The notes beneath the pieces were generated by a model. The model searched no databases. It was not told the DNA's origin and saw nothing but the letters and a program-made list of their open reading frames with translations. From Prolixibacteraceae bacterium (GTDB taxonomy: Bacteria > Bacteroidota > Bacteroidia > Bacteroidales > Prolixibacteraceae), in assembly GCA_023228025.1 (NCBI GenBank), contig JALOCD010000001.1:83399-147398 (forward strand): DNA of 64,000 bases, read 5' to 3'. Below, piece after piece: positions 22,242-31,655 of the stretch. A program made the translations under genes and the position numbers. Every line of letters begins with the position of its first letter. Position 1 is the first letter of the stretch.

Positions 22242-25200
22242 TCAGACAACTTCCAGCGGCAACGTAAATACAAACCTGCTTCCTTTTCCCACCTCACTTT
22301 CTACGTGTATTTTACCGTTGTGTTTCTCAATGAACTCCTTACACAGGATCAAACCAAGACCGGTGCCCTTCTCGCCATTGGTTCCCAAAGTAGAGTGGTT
22401 GCTGTCGATCCTGAAGATCTTATCGATATTTTCCTCCGAAATTCCTACGCCATTGTCCTGCACCACAACTTCACATAAATTGTCTCTCTTTCGCAGATGA
22501 ATGACAATATGTCCCCGCGTATGGGTAAATTTAATGGCATTGGCCAGCAGGTTCCTGACAACCGTGGAAAACATGTTCACATCGGCGTTGACCTGTATCT
22601 CTTCCTTTGCTAAAATTTTAATCTTTATATTCTTTTTGGCAGCAGCTCCTTCCAGAAACTCGATCGATTCGATGACTTTTGAACGAACATTCATGGGTTC
22701 CGGATGGAATTTGACCGCCTTCGTTTGGATTTTTGCCCAGGTCAACAAGTTTTCGAGCAGTTCGTGTGCCAGTCTGGAGGAGTTGTATATGTTGTTCAGA
22801 TGAAGTTCTATTTTCTCGGTAGCCATATTATTAAAACCGGTAACCAGAAGTTCCGAAAAGCCGATAATGATGTTGAACTGGTTGCCCAAATCGTGACCGA
22901 TGATCGAGAAAAACTTATCCTTGGTGCCATTCAGCTCTTTCAATTCGAGGTTCTTGGAGATAATCAACTGCGACTGCTCCTCGATTTGCAACGTCCGTTC
23001 CAACACTTTCTTCTCAAGGATATTTTTGGCCTGTTTTAGGTTTTTCTCCCGTAATTTGATGAAAATAACGATCGTCAGAATGATTACCACCAGATAAATC
23101 AGGTAGGCATAAATGCTTTTCCACCAGGGTGGCAGAATGGTTATTCTGAGGCTGAGCTCCTTTTCGTTCCATACCCCATCGTTGTTGGAGCCTTTCACCT
23201 TGAACACATATTCACCCGCCTGAAGGGCCGAGAATGGAACAAATTTTCTATTCCCGATATCGATCCATTCGTCAGAAATACCTTCCATCTTGTAGGCATA
23301 ATTGTTCCTCAAAGGATTGGTGTATTCGAGGGCGGCAAACTCGATGGTAAATGAGCTGCCATCGTGCTTCAGTACCAGCTCTTTTGACTCTTCCAAATTG
23401 ACATACTCCCTGGTATTGCCCCTGTTCATATAAAATTCGGTAAATACCATATTGGGAATGTAGGTGTTTTTCGAAATCGAGTCGGGATAAAAAGCGTTGA
23501 AGCCGTTCATTCCGCCCAGCAGCACCTCTCCGTCTTTGCTGGCATAGGCAGCCCTCAGGTTGAACTCCAGGCTCTGCAAACCATCTTCCAGGGTGAAGGT
23601 TTGAAAAAAATTCTTGTTCTTGTCAAATTTACACAGTCCTTTTCCTGTAGCAATCCAAAGTTCGTTGTTTCGGTCCCTGACAATTTCAAAAATCCTGTTG
23701 TTAGGTAAGCCCTCTTTCTGCGAATAGTAAGTAAAAGCGGAATCCTTTTTGTCAAACACATTCACGTAAGTGGCGGTTCCGACCCAGATCCTTTTTCTGC
23801 TGTCTTCACACATCGTAATGATGAAATCGTCGCTCAATCCTTTGTCACCCTTCTTGTAATGGTCGATTTTTTTCGTATCCGGATGGTACACATCCAGGCC
23901 ACCAACGGTGCCGATCCATATCAAACCATCAGAATCTTCGAGCAAATGATAAATCAGGTTTTCGCTTAACCGGTGACGCTCGTCCAACTCTTTACGGAAT
24001 ACCTCCAGGGTCGATTTTTTCAGGTTGATTTTAAAAAGCCCATTCTGTGTTGCAATCCAATAATTTGAGTCCCTGTCCTGGATAACCATATAAATTCTGA
24101 TCTGATTAAATGTTGGCATCATTGGGTTACGGAAATACTCATTCCACGGCACAAAGCGGTTGCCCGGTTTATCGTAGACGAGCAATCCGTTTCGCGTCCC
24201 CAGCCAGATATGATGCTCCGAATCCTGATAAATCACATGGATGAAGTCGTTGGGGATATGGTGGTTCCCGCTCATCCTGGTCGAAAAATGTTCCACCTTT
24301 CCTGTGATCCTGTTTACCAGGTTTAACCCCTGTCCCCAATTGCCAACCCAAACAATCCCATCTTCATCCTTGTAAAGTGAGGCAATCACATTTCCCAGAA
24401 GATCCAGTGAGTTTGGGGCGTTGCTTCTCCGGTAGAGTTGAAACTTCTTTTTCTTTAGGTCCGTTTTGCTGATACCTTGTAATGTTCCAATCCAGAGATT
24501 CTCAGAACGGTCGATCCAAAGGGATTGTACGATGTTGTGACCAATTTCGCTGTTCTCGGAGGTGTAATTTTGAACCGTAACCGGGAGTGACCCGGAGGTC
24601 GAAAGAACGTAGAGCCCCCTGCCCTCAGTACCAATGATCAGGTTTCCGATTTTATCTTCCAGGATAGCCCGGATGCAGCTATTTTCAAACGAAAACCGTT
24701 TACCGGGACCAACAACAAATTGAACTTCCGCAAAACGACCTGAAACAGCATCGAAGTGGAACAAACCTGACGTGGTTCCCACCCAAAGTTCGCCCTTTTT
24801 ATCCCTGAAAAGGGCAGATACCTGGACATCTCTGAGGAGTGTACCTCCTTTGCTGACAAATGAATAATAGCTAAACTCCTTTGTAAGCGGCGAAAAACCT
24901 GCCAGTCCTTTGGAAGTTCCAATCCAGAGTTGGCTATCCGTCTCCTCCATGACCGGCATTCTAAGGTCCTTTACAGCTCCATCATAATCAAGCGCACTCT
25001 GGAAATGGGTGAAACTTCGCCTAACTGGATCATAAATCGAAATGAGGGGCGGCGTATTGATGAGGATATTTCCGTTCCTAAGACAAAGAAGGTCGTAACA
25101 ATACCGGGTCAGATCAATGGGATATCCAGTCCGGTAGGAAATTCGTTCGAACTTATTTTGGGTAACCAGGTATTTGTTCAGTCCACCTTTTGTGCCGATC

Positions 25201-25487
25201 CACAAATTATGGTCGCGGTCTTCGGCGATCGCGTAAATCCAGTTGTTTGAGATCGAACCGGAATCGGCAGGATTGTATGTGAACACATTGAAACTTTCCC
25301 CGTTGAAACGGCAAAGCCCATTCTGGGTACCTATCCAAATATAGTCCCTTGAATCCTGGAAGATGCAATTGACAACACTTTGGGAAAGTCCGTTGTTGAT
25401 CGAATAATTGGTGAAAACGTACTGCTGCGAAAAGCCCTCAAGCCAAAGTACAATTGTGAAAACAAATATGCCAAGGACTCTTTTCAT
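22242..25487 (-). CDS. Large propeller-type sensor histidine kinase
   Basis: From ATG 25487 the protein is about 1081 residues. It has a signal segment, then a long periplasmic region of repeated two-bladed propeller motifs (D..IWIGT..GL, seen more than ten times), a Y_Y_Y domain (YKMEGISDEWIDIGNRKFVP), one membrane helix (YAYLIYLVVIILTIVIFI), a coiled coil, a HisKA domain with phospho-acceptor in FFSIIGHDLGNQ near residue 866, and a HATPase domain (NAIKFT, DNGVGIS, GTGLGLILCKE). Unlike hybrid HTCS proteins it ends after the ATPase: receiver and AraC domains are absent, so a separate regulator is needed. It probably senses an envelope ligand such as a glycan. The in-frame ATG at 25538 is less likely as start. 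Confidence 0.88.
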   Translation of the reverse strand: MKRVLGIFVFTIVLWLEGFSQQYVFTNYSINNGLSQSVVNCIFQDSRDYIWIGTQNGLCRFNGESFNVFTYNPADSGSISNNWIYAIAEDRDHNLWIGTKGGLNKYLVTQNKFERISYRTGYPIDLTRYCYDLLCLRNGNILINTPPLISIYDPVRRSFTHFQSALDYDGAVKDLRMPVMEETDSQLWIGTSKGLAGFSPLTKEFSYYSFVSKGGTLLRDVQVSALFRDKKGELWVGTTSGLFHFDAVSGRFAEVQFVVGPGKRFSFENSCIRAILEDKIGNLIIGTEGRGLYVLSTSGSLPVTVQNYTSENSEIGHNIVQSLWIDRSENLWIGTLQGISKTDLKKKKFQLYRRSNAPNSLDLLGNVIASLYKDEDGIVWVGNWGQGLNLVNRITGKVEHFSTRMSGNHHIPNDFIHVIYQDSEHHIWLGTRNGLLVYDKPGNRFVPWNEYFRNPMMPTFNQIRIYMVIQDRDSNYWIATQNGLFKINLKKSTLEVFRKELDERHRLSENLIYHLLEDSDGLIWIGTVGGLDVYHPDTKKIDHYKKGDKGLSDDFIITMCEDSRKRIWVGTATYVNVFDKKDSAFTYYSQKEGLPNNRIFEIVRDRNNELWIATGKGLCKFDKNKNFFQTFTLEDGLQSLEFNLRAAYASKDGEVLLGGMNGFNAFYPDSISKNTYIPNMVFTEFYMNRGNTREYVNLEESKELVLKHDGSSFTIEFAALEYTNPLRNNYAYKMEGISDEWIDIGNRKFVPFSALQAGEYVFKVKGSNNDGVWNEKELSLRITILPPWWKSIYAYLIYLVVIILTIVIFIKLREKNLKQAKNILEKKVLERTLQIEEQSQLIISKNLELKELNGTKDKFFSIIGHDLGNQFNIIIGFSELLVTGFNNMATEKIELHLNNIYNSSRLAHELLENLLTWAKIQTKAVKFHPEPMNVRSKVIESIEFLEGAAAKKNIKIKILAKEEIQVNADVNMFSTVVRNLLANAIKFTHTRGHIVIHLRKRDNLCEVVVQDNGVGISEENIDKIFRIDSNHSTLGTNGEKGTGLGLILCKEFIEKHNGKIHVESEVGKGSRFVFTLPLEVV

Positions 25488-26264
25488 CCCTTCAGTTTTT
25501 TTGACGCAACTTTCAGATTTTTCATTCACACAATCCACTGTTTATCTGTAAAGGTAAAAAACAACAATGAAACGGAGAAATATTGAAACGGGAAGAACGA
25601 GGGGGAGACTGGGATGACTGGGAAGACTAGGGGATTAGGAGACTGGGGGACTGGAAGACTGGAGAGATTCCCTGAATGAAGGCGAAGGATCAATGGGCAA
25701 ACACGGCAGCATTGTATCTGAGAAGTGCTTTTATTATTCATCAGTATATAATTTTATTTTTTAATGGTCTGATGGAATCGAAGATCATCGAAGCTAATAC
25801 CCATCCGCCAGCTGGCGGATTCGGTTGGTGAGATGATTGTCTCATGGGTATTTCATTTGTGTCATTTGTGGTGAGGGTGGGGTTTAAGGGGTTTTAAATG
25901 TTTTCCAATTCTGTTCATTCTTTAATTCTGAAAATTCTGCTTCAGACAATTTGTGTAATTTGTGGTAGGTGGGGTTTAAGGGGTTTGAAATATTTTTATG
26001 ATTTAATTCATGTAATTTGTGTATTTCGCAGTTGGTTGGGGTTTCTTTTCTTTTAACAGCCACTAACTCCGTCCCAACGACGCGGTCCGAAGGGTGAACG
26101 GCTCTCTTTTCCAATTTTCTACAATTGACCCTGACCAATGTGCCGAAGGCAGGTTATTGATTGTATCGCATTTGTTAATATCTAATTTTGGATTGGTTTT
26201 CAGGTTCCGGCAGAGTTTTGAAGAACTTCCAGCCGTTCCGGAGACAAATCGAAATACACTGGGT
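25488..26264. other. Long intergenic region with degenerate repeats
   Basis: No gene supported in 777 bp. It holds GACTGGGA-type units (25600-25665), an 18-bp palindrome ATCCGCCAGCTGGCGGAT (25803-25820), and 'tttgtgtcatttgtggt' and 'tctgttcattctttaattct' units (25850-26040). The last ~220 bp carry the promoter of the LytS kinase. Confidence 0.55.
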
Positions 26265-27323
26265 ATGACCTTCAATACATTCAATCGCCTGTTTCAGATT
26301 CGTCCTGTCAATCATGTGATTTATTGGATTTTGTTTGTTGTGATTGGCTCCTACATCTTTAGTTATCAGCAAAATTTTCCTTACCAGTTTTACCTGCTTA
26401 ATCTACTGGTTCATCTTCCGGTTTTGCTACTCTTTGCCTACTTCGTCATTTACCGGCTTGTCCCCGATTTCCTGCTAAGGGGGCGTCTTTACAGCTTTTT
26501 TGGACTATTGGCGCTCTTCACTGCAATTACTTCACTGCTAAAATTGTATATCAGCAAAAATGTTTATTACGCGCTATTTATTCCAAAAGCCCTGCACCCA
26601 AAAGAGTGGTACACATTGGATGCATTTTTGATCAATTTGATTTGGATCGTTGGACCAACTGTGCTCTTTGCCATGTTCAAATACTACAAAAACTGGATGA
26701 GAAACCAGGATATTTCCAATGAAGCCGAGCGCAAAAGATTGGCTACCGAACTGCAGGTTTTGAAGGGGCAGTTGAATCCCCATTTTCTGTTCAACACACT
26801 CAACAACCTTTACTCCCTGGCATTGAGCAAAAGCAGCAAAACAGCGGTTGTTATCGCCAAAATGTCAGACATGTTCCACTATATTTTGTATGAATGCAAT
26901 GCCATTGAGGTACCCGTTTGGAAAGAGATAAAGCTTATCGAAAATTACATCGAACTGGAACAAATCAGATATTCTGACCGTCTCTCCATCAAATTTGAAA
27001 AGGATGTGGATAACCTGAATCACCTGATTCCACCCATGCTGTTGTACTCTTTCGTGGAGAATTGCTTCAAACATGGCAGCAGTACTGATCCGGATATGCC
27101 CTGGATTAAAATAAACATTCGAGTGAAAAACAGTAACCTAACATTTGAAGCTCACAACAGCATTCCACCCGGGTACAAAGTGGAAAATCCGGAAGGTGTC
27201 GGATTACTGAACAGCAAAAGACGTCTTGAATTGATCTATCCGAAAAATCACAGGCTAACCATTCGGAAAGAGAACGATGAATTCTATGTTAGACTAGACA
27301 TCAAAAATTCTGAAAGGTACTAA
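26265..27323 (+). CDS. LytS-type sensor histidine kinase
   Basis: From ATG 26265 the protein is about 352 residues. Four membrane segments lie in the first ~140 residues, followed by a short coiled coil and the His_kinase domain typical of LytS/YehU proteins, with the phospho-acceptor in GQLNPHFLFNTLNNL near residue 173. The C-terminal ATPase has PPMLLYSFVENCFKHG and EGVGLLNSKRRLEL. Its partner is the LytTR regulator at 29327. A lipoprotein gene lies between the two, all on the same strand, so one signalling unit is likely. Confidence 0.88.
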   Translation: MTFNTFNRLFQIRPVNHVIYWILFVVIGSYIFSYQQNFPYQFYLLNLLVHLPVLLLFAYFVIYRLVPDFLLRGRLYSFFGLLALFTAITSLLKLYISKNVYYALFIPKALHPKEWYTLDAFLINLIWIVGPTVLFAMFKYYKNWMRNQDISNEAERKRLATELQVLKGQLNPHFLFNTLNNLYSLALSKSSKTAVVIAKMSDMFHYILYECNAIEVPVWKEIKLIENYIELEQIRYSDRLSIKFEKDVDNLNHLIPPMLLYSFVENCFKHGSSTDPDMPWIKINIRVKNSNLTFEAHNSIPPGYKVENPEGVGLLNSKRRLELIYPKNHRLTIRKENDEFYVRLDIKNSERY

Positions 27324-27395
27324 CCGGAACATGGTTTGAAAGTATGGAATGAATTTCCTGCCCTGCCTGTTAGGATCCCTTAAAAAATAAAACAG

Positions 27396-29186
27396 TTGAA
27401 GATGAAGTACTTACCCCTTTTACTGATCCTGTTTTCGATAAGTTGTTTGAATGAAAAGCAACAATCCGAAATGATCCTTCGTCATTACATCGATAAAAAT
27501 GTAGACTTGATCCGGAATTTCACCATGGAGAGTACCGTAGCTTTGTGGAATGTCAATCTATCTGGCAATGAGAAAGATTATATGAAGCTCATTAACCTGG
27601 AATTGGATTTCAACAATTCGAACCAGAGTAAAGCCGGCCTTTTTTCTCCTGATAAGTTTACCCCATTCACAGAAAATGTTTTTACCAAAGAGAAAGATTT
27701 TGAGTTACTTAAGAAATTGAAGAGTTCGGGACTGATCACCGATACCATGCTGAAACGACAGCTCACCGTATTGTACCAATCCTTTATGGGACCTCAGGTC
27801 GAGGCTACCCGCTACAAAAAATTAAGGTTCGCCGAGACCAAATTGTGGCAGTCGTTTTCGGCAATATCGGTTGAGTTGGGAGGGAAAAAATATGCCGGGG
27901 GACAGCTTGATTCGATCCGTAAAAACTCGGTTGATACCACCATTTTGAGAAAAGTTTATTCAGCCTACCGGGAAAAAGGAAGGCAAATAGCAGGTGATAT
28001 CATCCAAATGGTGAAGATGAGAAACGATTTTGCCAGAGATTTCGGCTACACCGATTACTATCAGCTTGCCCTTGAAACGAAGGATCAGACTCCGGAAAAG
28101 ATCAAAAAACTTTTGGATGAAATCGAATTGAAAACACATGATCAGTTTTTTGAAGCAAAAGAACTGGTCGATAAGGTTCTCGCCAAAAGATACCATGTCA
28201 GGATCCAGGACCTTCGCTGCTATCATTACAACGACGAACGTTCCAGTTACCTGCCGCGCAAATTTTCAGAAAAGATGGATTCCCTCTACTGCAAGGGTGA
28301 TCCAATCGGAATGGCATCTCAGTTTTTCAGTGGGATTGGCCTGCCGGTCCAGGATGTTATTGAAAAGAGCGACTTGAAATACAGGAGTGGCAAATCGGCA
28401 GGTACAAATATTTTCAATGTCGATTTCAAAAATGACCTGCGCATGATGGCCACCATCAAGCAAAACGCCGACGGCATGAAAAAGATCATGCATCTATGCG
28501 GTCATGCCTCGCATTTCAAAAATATATCAGACAAAGTCCCTTACTTGTTAAAGGATCCAAACTCAGTCGTGGCCGAAGGGGTTGCCAGTTTTTTTGAGAA
28601 CATGACCACGAATAACTTATGGCTTATGGGCGAATTCGACATGGATTCGGTCAGTAACCAGGAATTTAAGCTGCTTTGTATGCATTTTATGCAGGTCGAC
28701 CGGCTTTACAGGTTCAGGAGACTACTGGTCAAATCTATCTTTGAGCGTGAAATATACAAGAGTCCTGATCAAAATTTGGGAGCCTTGTGGTACAAGCTTA
28801 ACGAGGAATACCTTGGAATCCGCCCACCCAAAGATCAGAACACGACAGATTGGGCAACTACCAGTTATTTTACCAGTTTTTCTTGCAGTGTTCATAACTT
28901 TGTTCTTGCAGATTTGTTTGCTAGTCAGTTGCAACATTATATTGAAAAAAATATTCTTGACGTCATAAACCCGGAATATCAGGACAACAAATCAATCGGG
29001 CAATATCTTGTGTCACAACTTTACAAATATGGAGATCTTCTTCCCTGGGAGCAGCTGATTGAAAAGTCAACCGGCGAACCATTAAACCCCGCCTATTTTG
29101 CCAACTATTTGACAGGCTGCAATGAGGAAATCCGTAAGGTAGAAATGTCATCAGCCCAACCAATAAACAAATTAAGCAAGCAATAA
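27396..29186 (+). CDS. ACE-like (M2 family) lipoprotein with altered active site
   Basis: This 596-residue protein begins with a lipoprotein signal (LLILFSISC). The fold resembles M2/M3 helical zinc peptidases: FGYTDYYQLALETKDQTPEK and the region FFSGIGLPV match peptidyl-dipeptidases. At the zinc site the expected HExxH is H-L-C-G-H (366-370). The third ligand Glu is present 24 residues further (VVAEGVASFFE), the same spacing as in ACE. The catalytic Glu is Leu, so the protein may bind zinc or peptide without cutting. Its place between a LytS kinase and a LytTR regulator suggests a sensing role (inference). Confidence 0.7.
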   Translation: MKMKYLPLLLILFSISCLNEKQQSEMILRHYIDKNVDLIRNFTMESTVALWNVNLSGNEKDYMKLINLELDFNNSNQSKAGLFSPDKFTPFTENVFTKEKDFELLKKLKSSGLITDTMLKRQLTVLYQSFMGPQVEATRYKKLRFAETKLWQSFSAISVELGGKKYAGGQLDSIRKNSVDTTILRKVYSAYREKGRQIAGDIIQMVKMRNDFARDFGYTDYYQLALETKDQTPEKIKKLLDEIELKTHDQFFEAKELVDKVLAKRYHVRIQDLRCYHYNDERSSYLPRKFSEKMDSLYCKGDPIGMASQFFSGIGLPVQDVIEKSDLKYRSGKSAGTNIFNVDFKNDLRMMATIKQNADGMKKIMHLCGHASHFKNISDKVPYLLKDPNSVVAEGVASFFENMTTNNLWLMGEFDMDSVSNQEFKLLCMHFMQVDRLYRFRRLLVKSIFEREIYKSPDQNLGALWYKLNEEYLGIRPPKDQNTTDWATTSYFTSFSCSVHNFVLADLFASQLQHYIEKNILDVINPEYQDNKSIGQYLVSQLYKYGDLLPWEQLIEKSTGEPLNPAYFANYLTGCNEEIRKVEMSSAQPINKLSKQ

Positions 29187-29326
29187 ATGTTTGTAATTAG
29201 TATGAATCAGATGATACTTATAATAAAATGAACAGGTTATGAAACGAGCATGTACATTAAACACACACAAGAATGAAATTTTACATGCGAGTTCCATCCG
29301 GCAATTAAAAAACAAATTATTTACGG

Positions 29327-30061
29327 ATGAAAACAAAATACATGATTGTTGATGATGAGCCACTGGCCCGCGACCTGATTCGGGGGCACATTGAGAAGCT
29401 CGAGAATTTCGAAATCGTTGCCGAATGCAACAATGCCATGAAGGCAATGAGCGTTCTCCGCGAAAAGCATGTTGACCTGGTATTTATGGATATTCAGATG
29501 CCCCAGATCACGGGCATTGAATTTCTGAAAACTTTGAAACATCCGCCAAAAGTCATTATTACCACAGCCTACCGTGAGTACGCCCTGGAAGGATTCGAGC
29601 TGGATGTTGTGGATTATCTGCTGAAGCCGATCACCTTCGAGCGCTTTCTGAAATCTGTCAACAAGTTTTACCAGATGAGCCAGGAACCCATTCAGGGGGA
29701 TCCGAATTCTTCTATCGGGAAGGTTCCGGATGAGAGTTTTATTTATGTGAAAGAGAACAAAAAGGTGATAAAGATCTACCTCTCCGAAATCAGGTACATC
29801 GAGGGATTGAGCGAATATGTCCAGATTTACACCGACAAACGGAAGATCATCACGAAAACCAGCATGGCGCAGATGGAAGAAAAACTCCCTGCAAACAATT
29901 TCCTTCGCATCCACAAATCGTACATCGTGCCGGTTGGTAAAATTGAAGCCTTTACTGCCAATACCATCGAAATCCAGGGGAAAGAGCTGCCCATCGGCCG
30001 AAACTTCAAAAATGCGGTACTCAATTCATTGAACTACTCAGGTCCAGTGGCAGGGGTTTAA
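29327..30061 (+). CDS. LytTR-family response regulator
   Basis: This 244-residue protein has a receiver domain with the acidic pair VDDE at residues 8-11, phosphorylated Asp55 in LVFMDIQMP, Thr in ITTAY and Lys in LLKPI. A LytTR DNA-binding domain follows (FIYVKENKKVIKIYLSEIRY, IEGLSEYVQIY, FLRIHKSYIVPVGKI). The cognate kinase is probably the LytS protein at 26265. A terminator follows at 30117. Confidence 0.92.
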   Translation: MKTKYMIVDDEPLARDLIRGHIEKLENFEIVAECNNAMKAMSVLREKHVDLVFMDIQMPQITGIEFLKTLKHPPKVIITTAYREYALEGFELDVVDYLLKPITFERFLKSVNKFYQMSQEPIQGDPNSSIGKVPDESFIYVKENKKVIKIYLSEIRYIEGLSEYVQIYTDKRKIITKTSMAQMEEKLPANNFLRIHKSYIVPVGKIEAFTANTIEIQGKELPIGRNFKNAVLNSLNYSGPVAGV

Positions 30062-30116
30062 CCCAATATTTTAGACCCTTTTTCTTATCGGGGAAAACTT
30101 CGACAGACTGAAATTG

Positions 30117-30148
30117 AAAAGTGGCAATCCTTTCGGATCACCACTTTT
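30117..30148 (+). terminator. Terminator after the LytTR gene
   Basis: AAAAGTGG ... CCACTTTT stem with an inner ATCC/GGAT pair. It works in either direction and also lies just past the 3' end of the convergent SusD gene. Confidence 0.65.
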
Positions 30149-30211
30149 ACTAACTAACTAACTACTGTCCAATTTATATTTAACCTATAAATTTGGATTT
30201 ATTGTTAACCG

Positions 30212-31636
30212 CTACCTGGTTCCGCCGGCCCACCATACCTTTTCGGTATATACGTAGTTCCCGTCCCCATAGGCCGTTGTAACATTCTGATTGGTTGTAA
30301 CATCGCTGTCTCCATAGGTTAACCTTTGAGGGAAGGCGCGGGTACTGGCCAGTTGAAGTACATTGTTGCCCATGGCTACCAATCGGCGATAGTCGTTGTA
30401 AGTTTCTACGGCTTCCTGTTCAAATGAAGCGATGTACTTTTGGTTCATAATCTCTTTGAGAGGATCAGCGTCAAACAGAGCTTTTACACTTGTCGTATAA
30501 TATGTTCCGGCTGCTGTAGCCGTCAATCCAACTTTGACAAAAGCCGCTTCGATACCTGCTTTCAGTGCTACTTCTGCATTGTCTTTCTGATTCATTCTAA
30601 CATAGGCTTCCGCTTTCAGGAAATTGAGTTCATGAAGGCTCATCAGATAAGTGGGCGAAGTATTGGTACTCAGTGTAGAAATACCATAAAACTGTTGAAC
30701 CTGCTGCGGAGTGCCGTTGGGGGCAATATTCAGCACGGTGGTGCCTGGATATGGCCGGAAGAGACTCGTAGCACGCGGGTCATTTCTGGCTGTCAGCTTG
30801 GCATACAAACTTGCACTCACACCAAAATAGTTACGATCCTGTAAAAATCGGGCAAAAGGGCTAATGGCCGAAGATCCGTTGTAGACAAATTTGAACTCAT
30901 CTGTTGCATTGGTAAAAGAAGCATTTGCGTATTCAATGACTTTGCTGTATTGCGGCGATTTCAGTGACAACCTCATGGTATATCTTGCTTTCAATCCCTG
31001 AGCTGCCTTGATCCACCGGGCCGAATTACCGCCGTAGATCAGATCTTGTGTTCCCAGAGAGGCAAATGTTGTGGTTTTACCGAGATTCAGGATGGCATCA
31101 TCCAGCAATCGAAAGACTTCAGTATAAATGGCTTGCTGTTTGTCTAACTTGGGCTGATAAATAATTCCAGGCTGCAGGGCCTCAGTATAGGGGACATCTC
31201 CCATCAAATCGGTGAGCATGGCCAGGTTGTATGCCTTTAATACCTCGGCAACACCAAGGGTCTGGAAGTTTCCGGCTTCGCTGCCACCAGTTGAACATTT
31301 GTCGATGATCAGCTTCAGATGGTACAAATTGTAATACTGGCTTCTCCACGAATTGTTGTAGGTCGTGGCATTTGTTGGTTCGGCAAGCCTGATTTCAGCA
31401 TTGTACATCTGTCCCCAAATTCCGGTATTCAGTTCCATGTAGACGGAAGTGTAAAAAGCGTAATCGGAACTGGTAACATTGAAGGCGCTTGAAGTCATTA
31501 CATCCGTTACAATCAACCTGCTGGCCATATCTGACGGATTGTTCTGGTTTTCATTGATTTTATCCATAATAACCTCAGAGCAGGCGGACACTGTGAATAA
31601 AAAGAGTATCAGTGAATATAAATTTAGCTTTCTCAT
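30212..31636 (-). CDS. SusD/RagB-like nutrient-binding lipoprotein (pair 1)
   Basis: This 474-residue lipoprotein (signal ILFLFTVSAC with the lipidated Cys) is of the SusD-like kind: NNSWRSQYYNLYHLKLIIDK, AYNLAMLTDLMGDVPYTEAL, LDDAILNLGK, and SLHELNFLKAEAYVRM. It sits at the outer membrane and caps the SusC pore encoded directly upstream (19 bp gap). The cargo is not known; no glycosidase or peptidase is adjacent. Confidence 0.9.
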   Translation of the reverse strand: MRKLNLYSLILFLFTVSACSEVIMDKINENQNNPSDMASRLIVTDVMTSSAFNVTSSDYAFYTSVYMELNTGIWGQMYNAEIRLAEPTNATTYNNSWRSQYYNLYHLKLIIDKCSTGGSEAGNFQTLGVAEVLKAYNLAMLTDLMGDVPYTEALQPGIIYQPKLDKQQAIYTEVFRLLDDAILNLGKTTTFASLGTQDLIYGGNSARWIKAAQGLKARYTMRLSLKSPQYSKVIEYANASFTNATDEFKFVYNGSSAISPFARFLQDRNYFGVSASLYAKLTARNDPRATSLFRPYPGTTVLNIAPNGTPQQVQQFYGISTLSTNTSPTYLMSLHELNFLKAEAYVRMNQKDNAEVALKAGIEAAFVKVGLTATAAGTYYTTSVKALFDADPLKEIMNQKYIASFEQEAVETYNDYRRLVAMGNNVLQLASTRAFPQRLTYGDSDVTTNQNVTTAYGDGNYVYTEKVWWAGGTR

Positions 31637-31655
31637 ATCATTATTCTTTTAAGGA

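Noticed and set aside
25884..26284. Minus-strand ORFs in the repeat-rich region upstream of the LytS kinase
   Set aside because: They translate degenerate repeats (peptides such as NISNPLNP) and overlap the kinase start region.
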